A stretch of 64,000 nt of DNA from Tanytarsus gracilentus. Lineage: Eukaryota > Arthropoda > Insecta > Diptera > Chironomidae. Both the position numbers and the translations under genes were made by a program. The stretch covers positions 4,278,001 through 4,342,000 of the forward strand of contig JAXRKN010000036.1 of assembly GCA_038502055.1 (NCBI GenBank), in the 5' to 3' direction. A model generated the notes under the pieces. It ran no database searches. It worked only from the letters and a program-made list of their open reading frames with translations, and was not told the origin of the DNA. Below, piece by piece: positions 32,914 through 43,519 of this stretch (its first letter is position 1; every line of letters begins with the position of its first letter).

Positions 32914-35900
32914 ATGGATACAAAATTCCTCAACGTGTTGATTTTGGGCTTCGGCTTCATGTAAGTTGTAAAATATGATGACATTCAATGTCAATTTCCT
33001 TCAACGACCTTCTTTCAGGTTTTTATTCACCGCATTTCAAACAATGGGAAACATTGAGGTATGTCAAATTTTAATAAAGTAGTATTTTTAGAGATCGTCA
33101 AATCAACGCACGCTTAATATTGAAACTTTGAGAGTTTAAATTAATTTAGATTTCTTACCTTGTTTTTCATTGCATCATAAACACTTTACGTTACAACTTT
33201 GCAAAATCAATACAAAATTATTTTAATGCAAAATCTTTCGAAAACTTGAATTTTTTTATTGACCAATCATGGGCTTAACTCTCCAGATTGATTTCGAATT
33301 TTGCGACCTTGAAATAGTTTTCGTTATTGTTGCACTCAAAATAATTATATGTAAAATAATGCATGCAGAAATTTTATTAAAATCGTGACTTTTATGACCA
33401 CTTCAGTTCGTGTTATTTTTCCATTTCGATAACAAAAAGTTTATTTAAATGCAATAATTTATATTTTATCGAAATATGCCCAAAAAAAGTGCGCGTAAAG
33501 TTGTCATAATATGCAAATGCTGACATTCAGCAAAAATTTCGATGCTTTCTCTCAGCCTGATCAAACGATCCCAAAGCGCGTCAAAAAATTCAGATGAATT
33601 TTCGGTGATAAAAAATGTCGCGATTTATGTTCGTGCTCACATTCGTCGTAAAAATATTTTAAAATTTCTCGAACGAAAAAATTCAAATCACTCTCGAGAG
33701 TTGTGTAATAATTTTTTAGAGAGCAAAAAAGCTGTTAAAATAGAAATTTTTTTAGGCAAAAGCGCGTAAAATTTTTGATTTACATTTGAATACGGGCAAA
33801 CAATTGGGTAAAAAAAGATTTTTAGTGAAGCTCAATTTTCTAAAAATCACACAAAAATTCAAGCCGAGTTGATGTCCTATCGTTCTCTAAAATCATTTTC
33901 CACACTTCACATACAGCCATGACAGCTTAGAAAGGCCAACGACATTTTGATGACTATCAAAAGCTCTCTCAACAATGAGAAAAAATTCTTTACTTTTCTG
34001 CGATCATGATGAAGCAGCATAAAAGAATCCTTCGTGAACGTGTTTTGAATTTTTATTTTGTATCAATTATTTCATGTCAGACTCACATAATTACCGTCAT
34101 CAAGCTTCGTTCTTACAATTTACCTCGCTTTCCACCTTCTTTATCTCGCACTCTCGAAATACCGCTCACACACTCGTGTGGTTGTGCATTGTAAGGCTTT
34201 AATTTGTGGTAGATGTGAGACGGAAATTTATTGGCTATTCTTAGGTGAGCAGGTGAAATAATTTTTAAAATTTTTCCAACACTTTTTAAAAATTATGAAG
34301 AGTATTTTAACTTTTCAAGCGTCAGCAGAAAACTTTTTAATCGAATCTCGCTTAATATTTTCATTAAAGCTGAAAAAGTGTAATGGAGATGAAAACTTAA
34401 AGTTTGAAACTTTTAAGGTCGTCAGGTGATGGTTAGAAAATTAATTACCCATCATACCTTTAAGAACTAAAACTTTTTCTTCGTTTTCTGTCCAAAACTT
34501 TCGCATATCATGCTTTAATTTTTGCCAAACTTTTTCTATAGAATAAGTGAGTGAAAAGGGCTGTGCTGTTAATTAGTGATAACTCACAATTTAATTATCA
34601 CCATCAATATGCCTTTTATTATTAGCAACCGAAAGACAAAGAGAGAGAGAGAGAGAGTTCATCGATCGCCACCCATCATACACAATGCTCCCCATCATCA
34701 TCACAATGGAATACTAATGAGAGCATTATGTGTCGCTCTTCTATAACGTGAATGTGTACGCACATCCATGCATGGTTAGATGGATTAGTTGAGGGAAAAG
34801 GGGCCTTTATTTGCGAATAAAATTTTAATCAAGCCATTGTAGGAGGACTTTTTCGACTCATGATGAAAGTTGACGTTATCTCGGCTCTGTCAAAGTGGCT
34901 AATTGTGCGTGAAGGCATGGAAATTAACGCAATTAGCTTACAAACATAGGGAGTGATTGTGTAATTCATTTACATGAGTTCGTGGGAGATGCAAAAGGGT
35001 TTGTTTGATGTGCTTTAATTGGGTTTGGTGAACTTTGACAATTTGCGTACAAAAGTGATTCTTGCATCTTTTACATCGCAAATAAAAGCCCTGTTTTAAC
35101 TTTTATGATATTCCTCAAAATTCTCTCCTATGATGGGAATTTCGACAGCTTTTCACGAGCGGACCATGTAAACCATTAATCCGGTAATTCCCCATTCGAT
35201 AATATTCGATACACGTTCGTGCTTTTTTTAAATAATAAAACGCAAAATTTATGACTCTCCGGAGCATCTCGCACAATTTTATGCTGATGACGTCCATGTT
35301 GGGGAGTAAAATTTTTATTTGCTCTCGTTTTTTTTTCTCGCACATCAATGAAGTGTCAGAAACGTGCGTTGATAAAATGATGTCTTTAAATTTTTAATTG
35401 CAATGCGCACTCGAATGTGAGTTAAAATGTTAAATTTTTCAGAAAACTGTCCTCGATAGCATCGCAGTCGATGACCCAAATTTTACTGGTGATGGATATA
35501 TCAGTTTGGCCATAATTTATGCCGTGTTTGCAATATGCAATTGGATTGCACCCCCAGTCATATCATTGACCGGCACGAGGTTTGCCATGTTGATCGGTGC
35601 AGTGGCTTATTGGTAAATTAATTATAAGCGAGAGCTTTGAGCAAACTGAACAATTATCGGGAACATGACGGTGAATTTTATTTACAGTGCATTCATGATA
35701 TCGTTTCTATGGCCGAAAACATTTTTGCTGTACCTCTTCAGCGGAATATTGGGCTTGGGAGCTGCAATCATTTGGACCGCTCAAGGCTCTTTTCTCTCTA
35801 AATGCAGTGATGAGACGACAATCTCACGTAATTCAGGCATTTTTTGGGCGATGCTGCAAATGAGGTAAATTTGTTTGACTCAAAGTGCAGACATTTGGAA

Positions 35901-37526
35901 TTCAAAAAATGTCCACCCCCTAACTCAACGCTAATTTATTGATTTTCTATCAATTACTAGCATGTTTTTCGGCAATCTCTTTGTGTACTTCCAATTTCAA
36001 GGAAAAACTCATATTGATGAACAGACAAGAACTTTGGTGTTTTCCGTATTGATTGGGGTCGGCGTTTTGGGTTTCTTCTTCTTGACCGCACTGCGACCTC
36101 TCGAAGACAATCGTGTTGAACACGCAAACGACATCGAATCCGATGATGAGCTTGAACGAGCGTCGAGTGGAGTCGCCATGGCATTCAAGAATTCAATCAA
36201 TCTTTTCTTCACAAAGGAAATGCTTCTGCTGAGTCTAACATTCTTCTATACAGGTAAGTCCATACTTTTGAGGTAATAAATTGAGCTTGAAAGTGGAGGA
36301 TGAGAAGAATTATTGATCTCACTTAATTGCCTTTGTTAATGGATGAATTAAGAATTTATAACTGAGTGTAATTATCTCGACAAATCGATTTTTTTGGATG
36401 ATTTGATGAGCTTTTTTTGTGAAAAGCTTTGACATTTAGGAGAGATTAAAGTTGAAACTCAATATATAGCTCGCAAGTGAGAAACAAATTTCCATAAACG
36501 GATTAGTATGTCAAGATGTTTACGTAAGGTAATCGATGTTAATGCTGACCGTCCCTTTTCTCTATTTTATATTTATGTGCGGCGACTATATGGGGTCAAG
36601 GTTAATTAGAATTGCATTCCACTTATTTAATATTCTATGAAGCCATTTGAAAGTGCAAACTTACGATGTTGCATTAATTATCATATTTTAACGTGACAAT
36701 GACTTGATAGTTCGAAATTATTAAGTGTGAAAGTTATTAATCTCTTTTGTCACCCAAACAGGTCTCGAGCTCTCTTTTTTCAGCGGCGTTTATTCACCAA
36801 GTATCGGATTTACAACTCACATTGGCGAGTCGTCAAAGCAGCTTGTTGGTTTATCCGGCATTTTCATCGGAGTTGGAGAAGTTTTTGGTGGTGTGGCCTT
36901 TGGACTGCTCGGTGCTAGAACATCCAACAAGCTGGGTCGTGATCCTATTGTCATTCTCGGCTTTATTATCCACATTATTGCTTTCTTTTTGATCTTTTTG
37001 AACTTGCCAAATGTCGCGAATTTCGGTGATACAAATGATGTTGGTGAGTTGAGTGAAGCATGAAAGGCTCAACTGCAAAATGATTTTAATTAAAATTCTC
37101 GTATTTCAATGCAGCCTATTTTGATCCGCCACTCGCGTCAGTTGCATTGCTCTGCTCATTCCTACTCGGCTTTGGCGATTCCTGTTACAATACACAAATC
37201 TACTCACTTCTGGGCGGCGTGTTTGCCAAAAAGTCAACTGAAGCGTTTTCCATTTTCAAATTCACACAGGTGATTTGCAATTGTTCCACTTCTAAGAGGA
37301 AATTTTCATTTATATTTCGCTCCATTTACAGTCAGTAGCGGCAGCATTGAGCTTTGTGTATTCGACACACTTGGGATTACGAATTCAGATGGCCATTTTG
37401 GTTGTGTTCGGTACGATTGGAACCGTCGCATTCTACATTGTCGAATGGAATGAACGGAAAAAGGTTGCGACTGAGGGAAGCAAGGAAATGATAAAATCAT
37501 CCGATGAGAATTTTGTGCCATCATAA
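32914..37526 (+). CDS. MFSD11: UNC93-like protein MFSD11 (major facilitator superfamily)
   Basis: Complete eight-exon gene, 423 residues: 32914-32960, 33019-33058, 35443-35612, 35688-35864, 35961-36253, 36762-37043, 37115-37269, 37332-37526. Every donor/acceptor pair keeps frame. The N terminus, NVLILGFGFMFLFTAFQTMG then NIE, is the hallmark of the UNC93/MFSD11 family. Further membrane segments include ISLAIIYAVFAICNWIAPPV, LYLFSGILGLGAAIIWTAQG, VLIGVGVLGFFFLTAL, IFIGVGEVFGGVAFGLLGA, and a last one starting IQMAILVVFGTIGTVAFYIV. An acidic cytosolic loop (ESDDELERASSG) separates the halves. The family consists of multi-pass membrane proteins whose transported substrate is not established. Length is close to vertebrate MFSD11. 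Intron 2 is unusually long (2.4 kb) against mostly 58-100 bp elsewhere and may hold regulatory sequence. AATAAA at 37585-37590. Confidence 0.95.
33059..35442 (+). other. Long intron 2 of MFSD11
   Basis: Begins GTATGT and ends TTTTTCAG. It contains a (GA)9 run at 34641-34658 and open frames of random composition, and no recognisable nested gene. Confidence 0.75.
34641..34658. repeat. (GA)9 microsatellite
   Basis: Uninterrupted GA dinucleotides inside MFSD11 intron 2. GA runs can bind GAGA-type factors in flies, but nothing further supports a regulatory role here. Confidence 0.8.
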
Positions 37527-37590
37527 ATCAACTTTTAAACTGCCTCACCGTTAATGTTTATGAACTTTAGATGAAAATATATTTAATAAA

Positions 37591-39323
37591 GGTTGAAAAT
37601 TAGTTAAATTTTGTGAAAAAGCAAATACTTTTTATTCAAATTGTAATCACGTGCAACTTTTATTATTATTAAAAGAAGTTGATACTTTTTCCAACCCAGA
37701 TTAGGAAGAAAAAGTTCGCAACTTTTTCAACCACATAAAAGTAAAATCCTTCTTAATTCCGATCGAAATAAAATCTCGTTTCTCTATTCCACTCTTTAAC
37801 ATTGTCATCCGTATTATTTTCTCGAGAACTGAGAACATTAGAAATGGATGTGAAGTGAAAGTAAATTTTTTTACAGAAAAGACATCAGGAAGAAAATAAG
37901 ATGAGTCGACATTGGTAATTAAATCACGTGGCATCCATAGACGCTTGCCGGCATCAACATGAAAATTCGCATGCAATGATTGTGACTCACATTAACGTGA
38001 CAGCTCTCATTCGATTCCGTTGGCAGTTTTGTTCTTTTCTCTCTCGGTTTTATGAAAAAATCGATGGGAAATGAATTTCGTGTTGTTCATTTTCATTTAC
38101 ACCGAAAACAAACATGAGATATTTCAACGTGCATAAGATTTTTTGAGTTACTGGGTTGCAGATGTTCCAGGGGCAAAAAATGTTGGATTTTTCTCTACGT
38201 CACGCTTCCTTAATTTGCACTTAAAAATAATCCTCCACTCAACTTAATCCATTCCTCGAAAGCTCCTTTTAATTCCTTCAACCTGACACATTCACTCTAA
38301 AATTGCATTCATTTCAACTGTTCTTGGCTTTTGTCCCTCATCGCCTTCATCTTTTCCCTCATGCATAAACAAAAAGGCATTTGTCAAATTATGAAAAGTT
38401 CAGCTTCGTCATCTCTTCATAGCAAGTCACTCTGCGAGTACACAGAGGTGAGAAAAAGCAGCTTTGAGAAATGACATTAAGAAGATGCGAACTGCGATGA
38501 AAAAATAAAAATTTCCATTTTCAACTTGCTTGTTTGCTATTTCTGTCTCCTTGAATTTTCTGCATTTATGAGTGCGAGTCAAATAAGAGCGGAAGAATTT
38601 CCATAAGTAATGAAATTAAATTTTGTGAGGGAAGAAATTGTGCGCAAAATGATAATTTTTTGAAGTCACAAATAAAAATTTATTTTTTTCTATAAAATTA
38701 TTCAAAAATAATTTTTTTACTTTGAGAGTCGGTTTGTGAGTTTTTGTTGAAAAAAATATTTGATACCTCAATAAATTTTCGCCTAACCACCAAAAAACAT
38801 TTTTAAAATTTTCTCTCACTAAAAAATAATTTTTCGGATGTGAAAAATGCACTAAACTTAATTACGAAGTGGAGAAGGATAATTTATAGCATGATAAATA
38901 TCTGTTAATTTATATTTCGGCAACACATGTTTCCAGCTTCGAGCAGAGAGAGCGGAAACTCAACCAACCATCGAGAGAGTTGAGCATTTTTCAAATTTTC
39001 CAGAATAGCTGAAAGAGAAGAAAAAAATTGAGGGAAAAATCTCGGCGAAATGGCAGCATGTTTTTCTCTTCAATATCAGTCGCAAGTCATAAATTTCAGT
39101 GCAGGCAAAAACGAAATTAAATCACACAGCTGAGAAAAAATCTTCGAAAAATCGCAGTTGAAAATTTTTATCGCAGAAAATTGTCGCATCGAAATTAAAT
39201 CAAAGTCTTTTTTTCGTTAGAAAATTTAATTTATCATAATTTTGTTGCAATAAAATCCAACTGGTATTTTTGACTTTGAATCATGTATTTCACGATGTTA
39301 AATAAATTGAAAAAATTACCACT
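37591..39323. other. AT-rich intergenic stretch
   Basis: No supported exon after the MFSD11 polyadenylation signal. Minus-strand frames at 37701-37976 and 38616-38852 are not coding-like. Confidence 0.5.
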
Positions 39324-39503
39324 TCACTTGAATATTTTTTCTGCTTACTGTGATAAATTTTTTGGTACCTTATTTTTGAAATTAAAAATTACGTTATGTA
39401 GTTTACTGAGTTTTTTCATGTAAATTTTTGTAACGTACTTTTTAACTTTAAAAAAAGGTACCAAAAAAGTAATGATCAAAGTAAGCAAAAAAATTTGAGA
39501 GCA
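39324..39503. mobile_element. Palindromic MITE, copy 2 (GGTACC family)
   Basis: About 180 bp, with both halves carrying GCTTACTTTGATCATTAC-like sequence, TTTTTTGGTACCTT and TTAAAAAxTACGTTA in inverted orientation. GGTACC is present in both arms here, whereas copy 1 keeps it in one arm only. Shared order and spacing with 7664-7836 define the family. Exact ends are uncertain. Confidence 0.72.
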
Positions 39504-39800
39504 CCTGGCGATGGTTAAAAAAAGATTTGACGAAAATTAATTTCTTCTGATGAAAAAAAGGCGGGAAATTTTTTCACCTGAAGATTAAGATTCAGCAAAC
39601 AGATTCAGCTAAAAATCATATGTGAAATTTAAATTAAACGTTATGAATTGTAAGAGTAAAATAAGCTAATTAGCTTTTGAAATTTTTCGGTAAAATGTGT
39701 TTTATCTTGAAGTTAAAAGTAAGCTTTGAAGGAATATGTTGCATTTTATTGAAAGATTTAGTTATCTTTGAGTCAACCAGTCTTTTGGTTAGTATCGAAC

Positions 39801-39832
<32 letters not shown>

Positions 39833-40942
39833 TGTTTGTTTTTTTTAAATAGGGGAAAGAAGGAAAATTTTTTAATATTTGGGAATAACTATCCTCGCCG
39901 GAATATTTTTTGAATGGAGAATATTTTTTTAAAATTAATTGCGATGCTAATTAGCATTTAATTGCGATGTTAACTTAAAAGGTAGAATCAACCCACAACC
40001 CAATTGAGGATTTCTAGTGTTGATAAATATAATTTGAATTAGATGAAAAGATTTCAATAAAAAAAATTCGTCAAACTTAAAAAAATCATTTTTATAATAT
40101 TTTTAAATTATTATTTTAAAACTTTTGATCCCTAAGAGAATTTAATTCCATGATGCGTAAGTAAATAAATTGGAATTTTCGTTAACTTCAATTAAGGTTC
40201 TTCCACAAATTTCTCATAAACTATGACACACATGGTAGTCACAAGAAAATTGTAATTAGATTTTCTCACCCAAAAACTCTCTATTATGGTCTAATATGGT
40301 CACCATATCTCTCTTTATTGGGGGATAAATTATGATCAGCATTTGTGGTGCTGTTGAGATTATATTTTATGTTCCACATATGCTCGGGTCAGAATGTCGA
40401 GGTCAAGGTTCACTGGATGCTCGAATTTTTGAAAAATTCATTATTTAAATTGGCCTGCATAATGAAGCCGTAGACCTATGGTGATATGGGAATTGCTCGG
40501 AAAAGTTTTTATCGATATTCATGCGAATGTTTTGTATATTTTTGGAATTTATGGATCACCTTTAGAATTTATGAGCACATAAATCATGCATTTGATGGCT
40601 TTTCTCGAGATGAAAACATTTTATTTAGGTTAGTAGATCGATTATTTCTTTGAGGTTAAAAATATTTTCAAGATTTTGAGTTTTTACCTTTGATAACATG
40701 ACTTAAAAGCTTTTATCATAAAAACCACACAATTCATGAGTTTAAACTCTGATGTGGTGTTTTAAATGAGATTTTGATGAAATTATAACTTCAAAGAATT
40801 TTTTAGCTCCTAAAGGTAATGAAGATTTTCAAAGCTGTACATATTCAGGAAGTTTATTTCATGGCAATTATTTAAATTAAGAATCGACAGCACTTGAGAG
40901 TTTGCTCCCTTAAAAAGTTTCTTTGTTTTCAAATAATGATTA
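39504..40942. other. AT-rich stretch with a 28-bp poly(A) run
   Basis: Includes 28 consecutive A at 39801-39828. I looked for a flanking duplication that would mark it as a retroposon tail and saw none. No supported gene. Confidence 0.5.
39801..39828. repeat. Poly(A) run of 28
   Basis: The longest homopolymer in the window. No source gene is recognisable upstream, and no target duplication was seen. Confidence 0.85.
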
Positions 40943-40950
40943 GAGCATAA
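40943..40950. repeat. Left target-site duplication GAGCATAA
   Basis: Exact match to 41718-41725. Confidence 0.9.
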
Positions 40951-41717
40951 TAGAGATCCTTAAATAACCGGTTTTAACGATTTCGGTTTAACCGGTTTTA
41001 AAAAGCTCATAACCGGTTTTCACCGGTTAACCGGTTATGAGTTTTTATCTAAATTTCTGAGAAAAAAAACGGATTTTTTTAAAAAAAAACAACAAATTTT
41101 AAATAAAGGAAAATTTAATTTAATAACTTAAAAAACTTAAAAACTAAATAACAAAGATTAATTTAACTTATTTCTAAAATAACACTTCAGAAAGGCAATT
41201 GCATTGATTTTCTCATCTCCAAGTCTATTGAAAAGCTTGCTGACTAGATGATTTGCTTCCGAAAAACGACAAAAAATATTAAAAAACTACTATATTTTCA
41301 CAATAATTACCGTAACACTTTTTGTCTCGCGTTGTCAAAAATGCAAAATTCACTTCACTTTTTTAATAAAATAAATCACTTTAAACTGAATTGTGATAAA
41401 GCGTAAAAGTATTGAATAAAACAAAACTTTTGATATCTTAATATCTGATACATGAGAAACGTAAGTTTAGTGGACATTTAGTACCTGATTTTTCACAATA
41501 TTAGTATTTGAAGATAGGTTTATTAAAATAAACATAAAAACGGTTAAAAACATTGATAATATTTATAAATTTAAATTGTAATTTTTTAATAAAATTAAAA
41601 TAATTTCATAAAGTAGAAAAACCGGTTAACCGGAAGAAAAAATCGGTGAAACCGGTTATTAAAAATTCCGGTGAAAACCGGTTATAACCGAACCGGTGAA
41701 AACCGTGAGGATCTCTA
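40951..41717. mobile_element. Non-autonomous hAT element with ACCGGTT subterminal arrays
   Basis: Ends are TAGAGATCCT at the left and its exact complement AGGATCTCTA at the right, flanked by the 8-bp duplication GAGCATAA (40943-40950 and 41718-41725). Several AACCGGTT/ACCGGTT words cluster just inside both ends (about 40966-41036 and 41621-41706), in both orientations. The 8-bp duplication, TAGAG-type ends and CCGGTT arrays are typical of animal hAT elements. A minus-strand remnant of a hAT transposase C terminus lies inside (41158-41290), confirming the class. At 767 bp it is an internally deleted copy. Confidence 0.9.
41158..41290 (-). pseudogene. hAT transposase C-terminal remnant
   Basis: On the minus strand a frame of about 42 codons, open from an upstream TAG to TAA at 41160-41158, reads CRFSEANHLVSKLFNRLGDE followed by KINAIAFLKCYF. 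This matches the hAT dimerisation-region pattern (Ser ... Val-Ser ... Arg-x-x-Leu ... Phe-Leu) found at the C termini of hAT transposases. The rest of the gene is deleted, so it cannot be active. Confidence 0.7.
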
Positions 41718-41725
41718 GAGCATAA
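41718..41725. repeat. Right target-site duplication GAGCATAA
   Basis: Exact match to 40943-40950. Confidence 0.9.
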
Positions 41726-42826
41726 CATGAACCATTAAGAAAATATTTGAAATCACATTTTAACCTTCACAGATTTCTAAAGAAAATGTTTTCCTAAATA
41801 AATTCAAGAGCAATCTAAAAAATGTACTTCCAATATTTTTCTTACCTTCATCATCGCCTTTCAATCCCCTTCAATTCTAGCATAAACAAACCATCTTTCG
41901 ATTGCTTGCGGTGTTGTGTCAACTGTTACACGAATTTCACGAAAGATTACTTCCGAAAATTACTTTTCGGCGCCGAGGGCAGATTGACAATATTTTCTAT
42001 CATTGTCAATTAAATTTAATTAAATTCAAAATCGAGTGGAGGCGCTGCGATGTAAATAAGATAATTGAATGTATCAGATTTCTAATGGACGAATTTCCTT
42101 AAAATAAAATTTAATTATTTGTTTTCGATTTCATTCTGATATTGCGCAGAATTATCAAAACACTTTAAATGATGTTTGAGTGTCGCTTGGCGTCGTCTAT
42201 TTAAAATTCACAAAACATCCGCTTATCTCACACTCTTCCCAACATTAATCCCCTCCTCCGAAAACTGAAGGTGAAAGTCGTGAAACTCCATAAATTTTTC
42301 ATGCCAAAATGCTTTTAAAAATCGATTTCGGTGCTCCGGCTATGCTCAGTATGCTTCCGCTAATGAGTATTGAAAAACAATCACAGAACATTACGGGAAA
42401 ACGCATCGCGAATACTAATGCGAGTGACAAGGACAAAATTCAAAGTGCCTGAAAAATTTTCAATACGCGAGAGGAAAAAAGTTTTCACAGTTTTTCGCTT
42501 CATTCGTGCGTTTTATAAACTTTTTATGTTATATAAAATGTTTTGTGACTATCACTTAACTGCCGTAGAACGGAAAAGTTGAGTATGGAAAGCAGAAACG
42601 TGAATGAGAATTACAATGTGGGAAAATTACATTAAAATTACAGATTGAAAATTTATTGCATGAGAGGATTTTTTAAATGAGAAAGAAATTTAAATTATTC
42701 GCATTAACGTTTTAAGGGCTGAGTAATTTTTCTGATATAATTTAGAAATTATTTTTTAACCTAAATTGCTTTTAATCATCCCTCGCTATTGATAGAAAAA
42801 TATATATGAAAAAATTTGAAATTCGC
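41726..42826. other. AT-rich intergenic stretch
   Basis: No supported gene; frames at 41822-42102 and 42370-42582 appear random. Confidence 0.5.
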
Positions 42827-43519
42827 ATGACAGCTTATGCATTATCGGCATTTATTGAAGCCGGTCGAGATGATGATGTCTTTGCAACCATGGCTTGTTA
42901 CACAACGCATTGAAAAAGTAGGATTTCATTTACCCAGGATACAATTGTCAGCCTTCAAGCGGTCTCAAAATATCTTCTAAAATATACAGCGCTGAAAATG
43001 ATGTGCAAATTTCAATTAAAGTACCCTCGAGCCTTCCACTGAATCTCAATGTCAATTCTGAAAATTCATTAGTCCTTCAAAAATTAGAACTTCCATCGAG
43101 TGTAAGAAATTTTGAGATTTCTGCTAGTGGCAAAGGCATTAGCGTTCTTCAGATCTCTTATAAATATAATTTGCCTTCAGCGAAGCAAGCGCGCTTTAAT
43201 CTAACGCCAACAGTTGAGGAAACTTCAGATAAGAAAATTTTGCATTTGAGAATTTGCACAAGCTTCATCGAGGATTCTTTTGCGAACAACTCAAACATGG
43301 CTATAATGGAAGTAACATTGCCGGATGGGTGCGTTGTGAAACAAAAACAAGTTCGTGTTATAATTTACGATTATTATGATAAAATTGTAAGGATTAATTT
43401 ATTCATGTTTATTTAAAAATAATTTTTATTCATTCACAGCTTGTCGTACTGAAATCTTTTATGATCCACCAGAAATTTCATTGTGTGACATTTGCGGTGA
43501 TGACATCGAATGCATGTGA
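42827..43519 (+). pseudogene. Relic of an alpha-2-macroglobulin/thioester-containing protein (TEP) gene
   Basis: Pieces of the C-terminal third of a TEP appear in the right order. MTAYALSAFIEAG (from 42827, thioester-domain helix type) soon meets a stop at 42911. TQDTIVSLQAVSKY follows (from 42932). A frameshift at about 42970 leads to KIYSAENDVQISIKV and the receptor-binding-like domain (ASGKGISVLQISYKYN ... LRICTSF ... NMAIMEVTLPDGC ... YDYYDK) up to about 43386. A last cysteine-rich exon (43440-43519: CRTEIFYDPPEISLCDICGD ... C) ends in TGA. The final intron's donor (phase 0) and acceptor (needs phase 1) do not match. The thioester motif and most of the protein are absent. TEPs are secreted opsonins of insect immunity; this copy is dead. 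Confidence 0.8.

Noticed and set aside
35957..37524. Alternative-frame and antisense open frames across MFSD11
   Set aside because: They overlap confirmed MFSD11 exons in other frames.
39801..39828. Poly(A) run as the tail of a processed pseudogene
   Set aside because: No similarity to a gene upstream and no flanking direct repeat visible.
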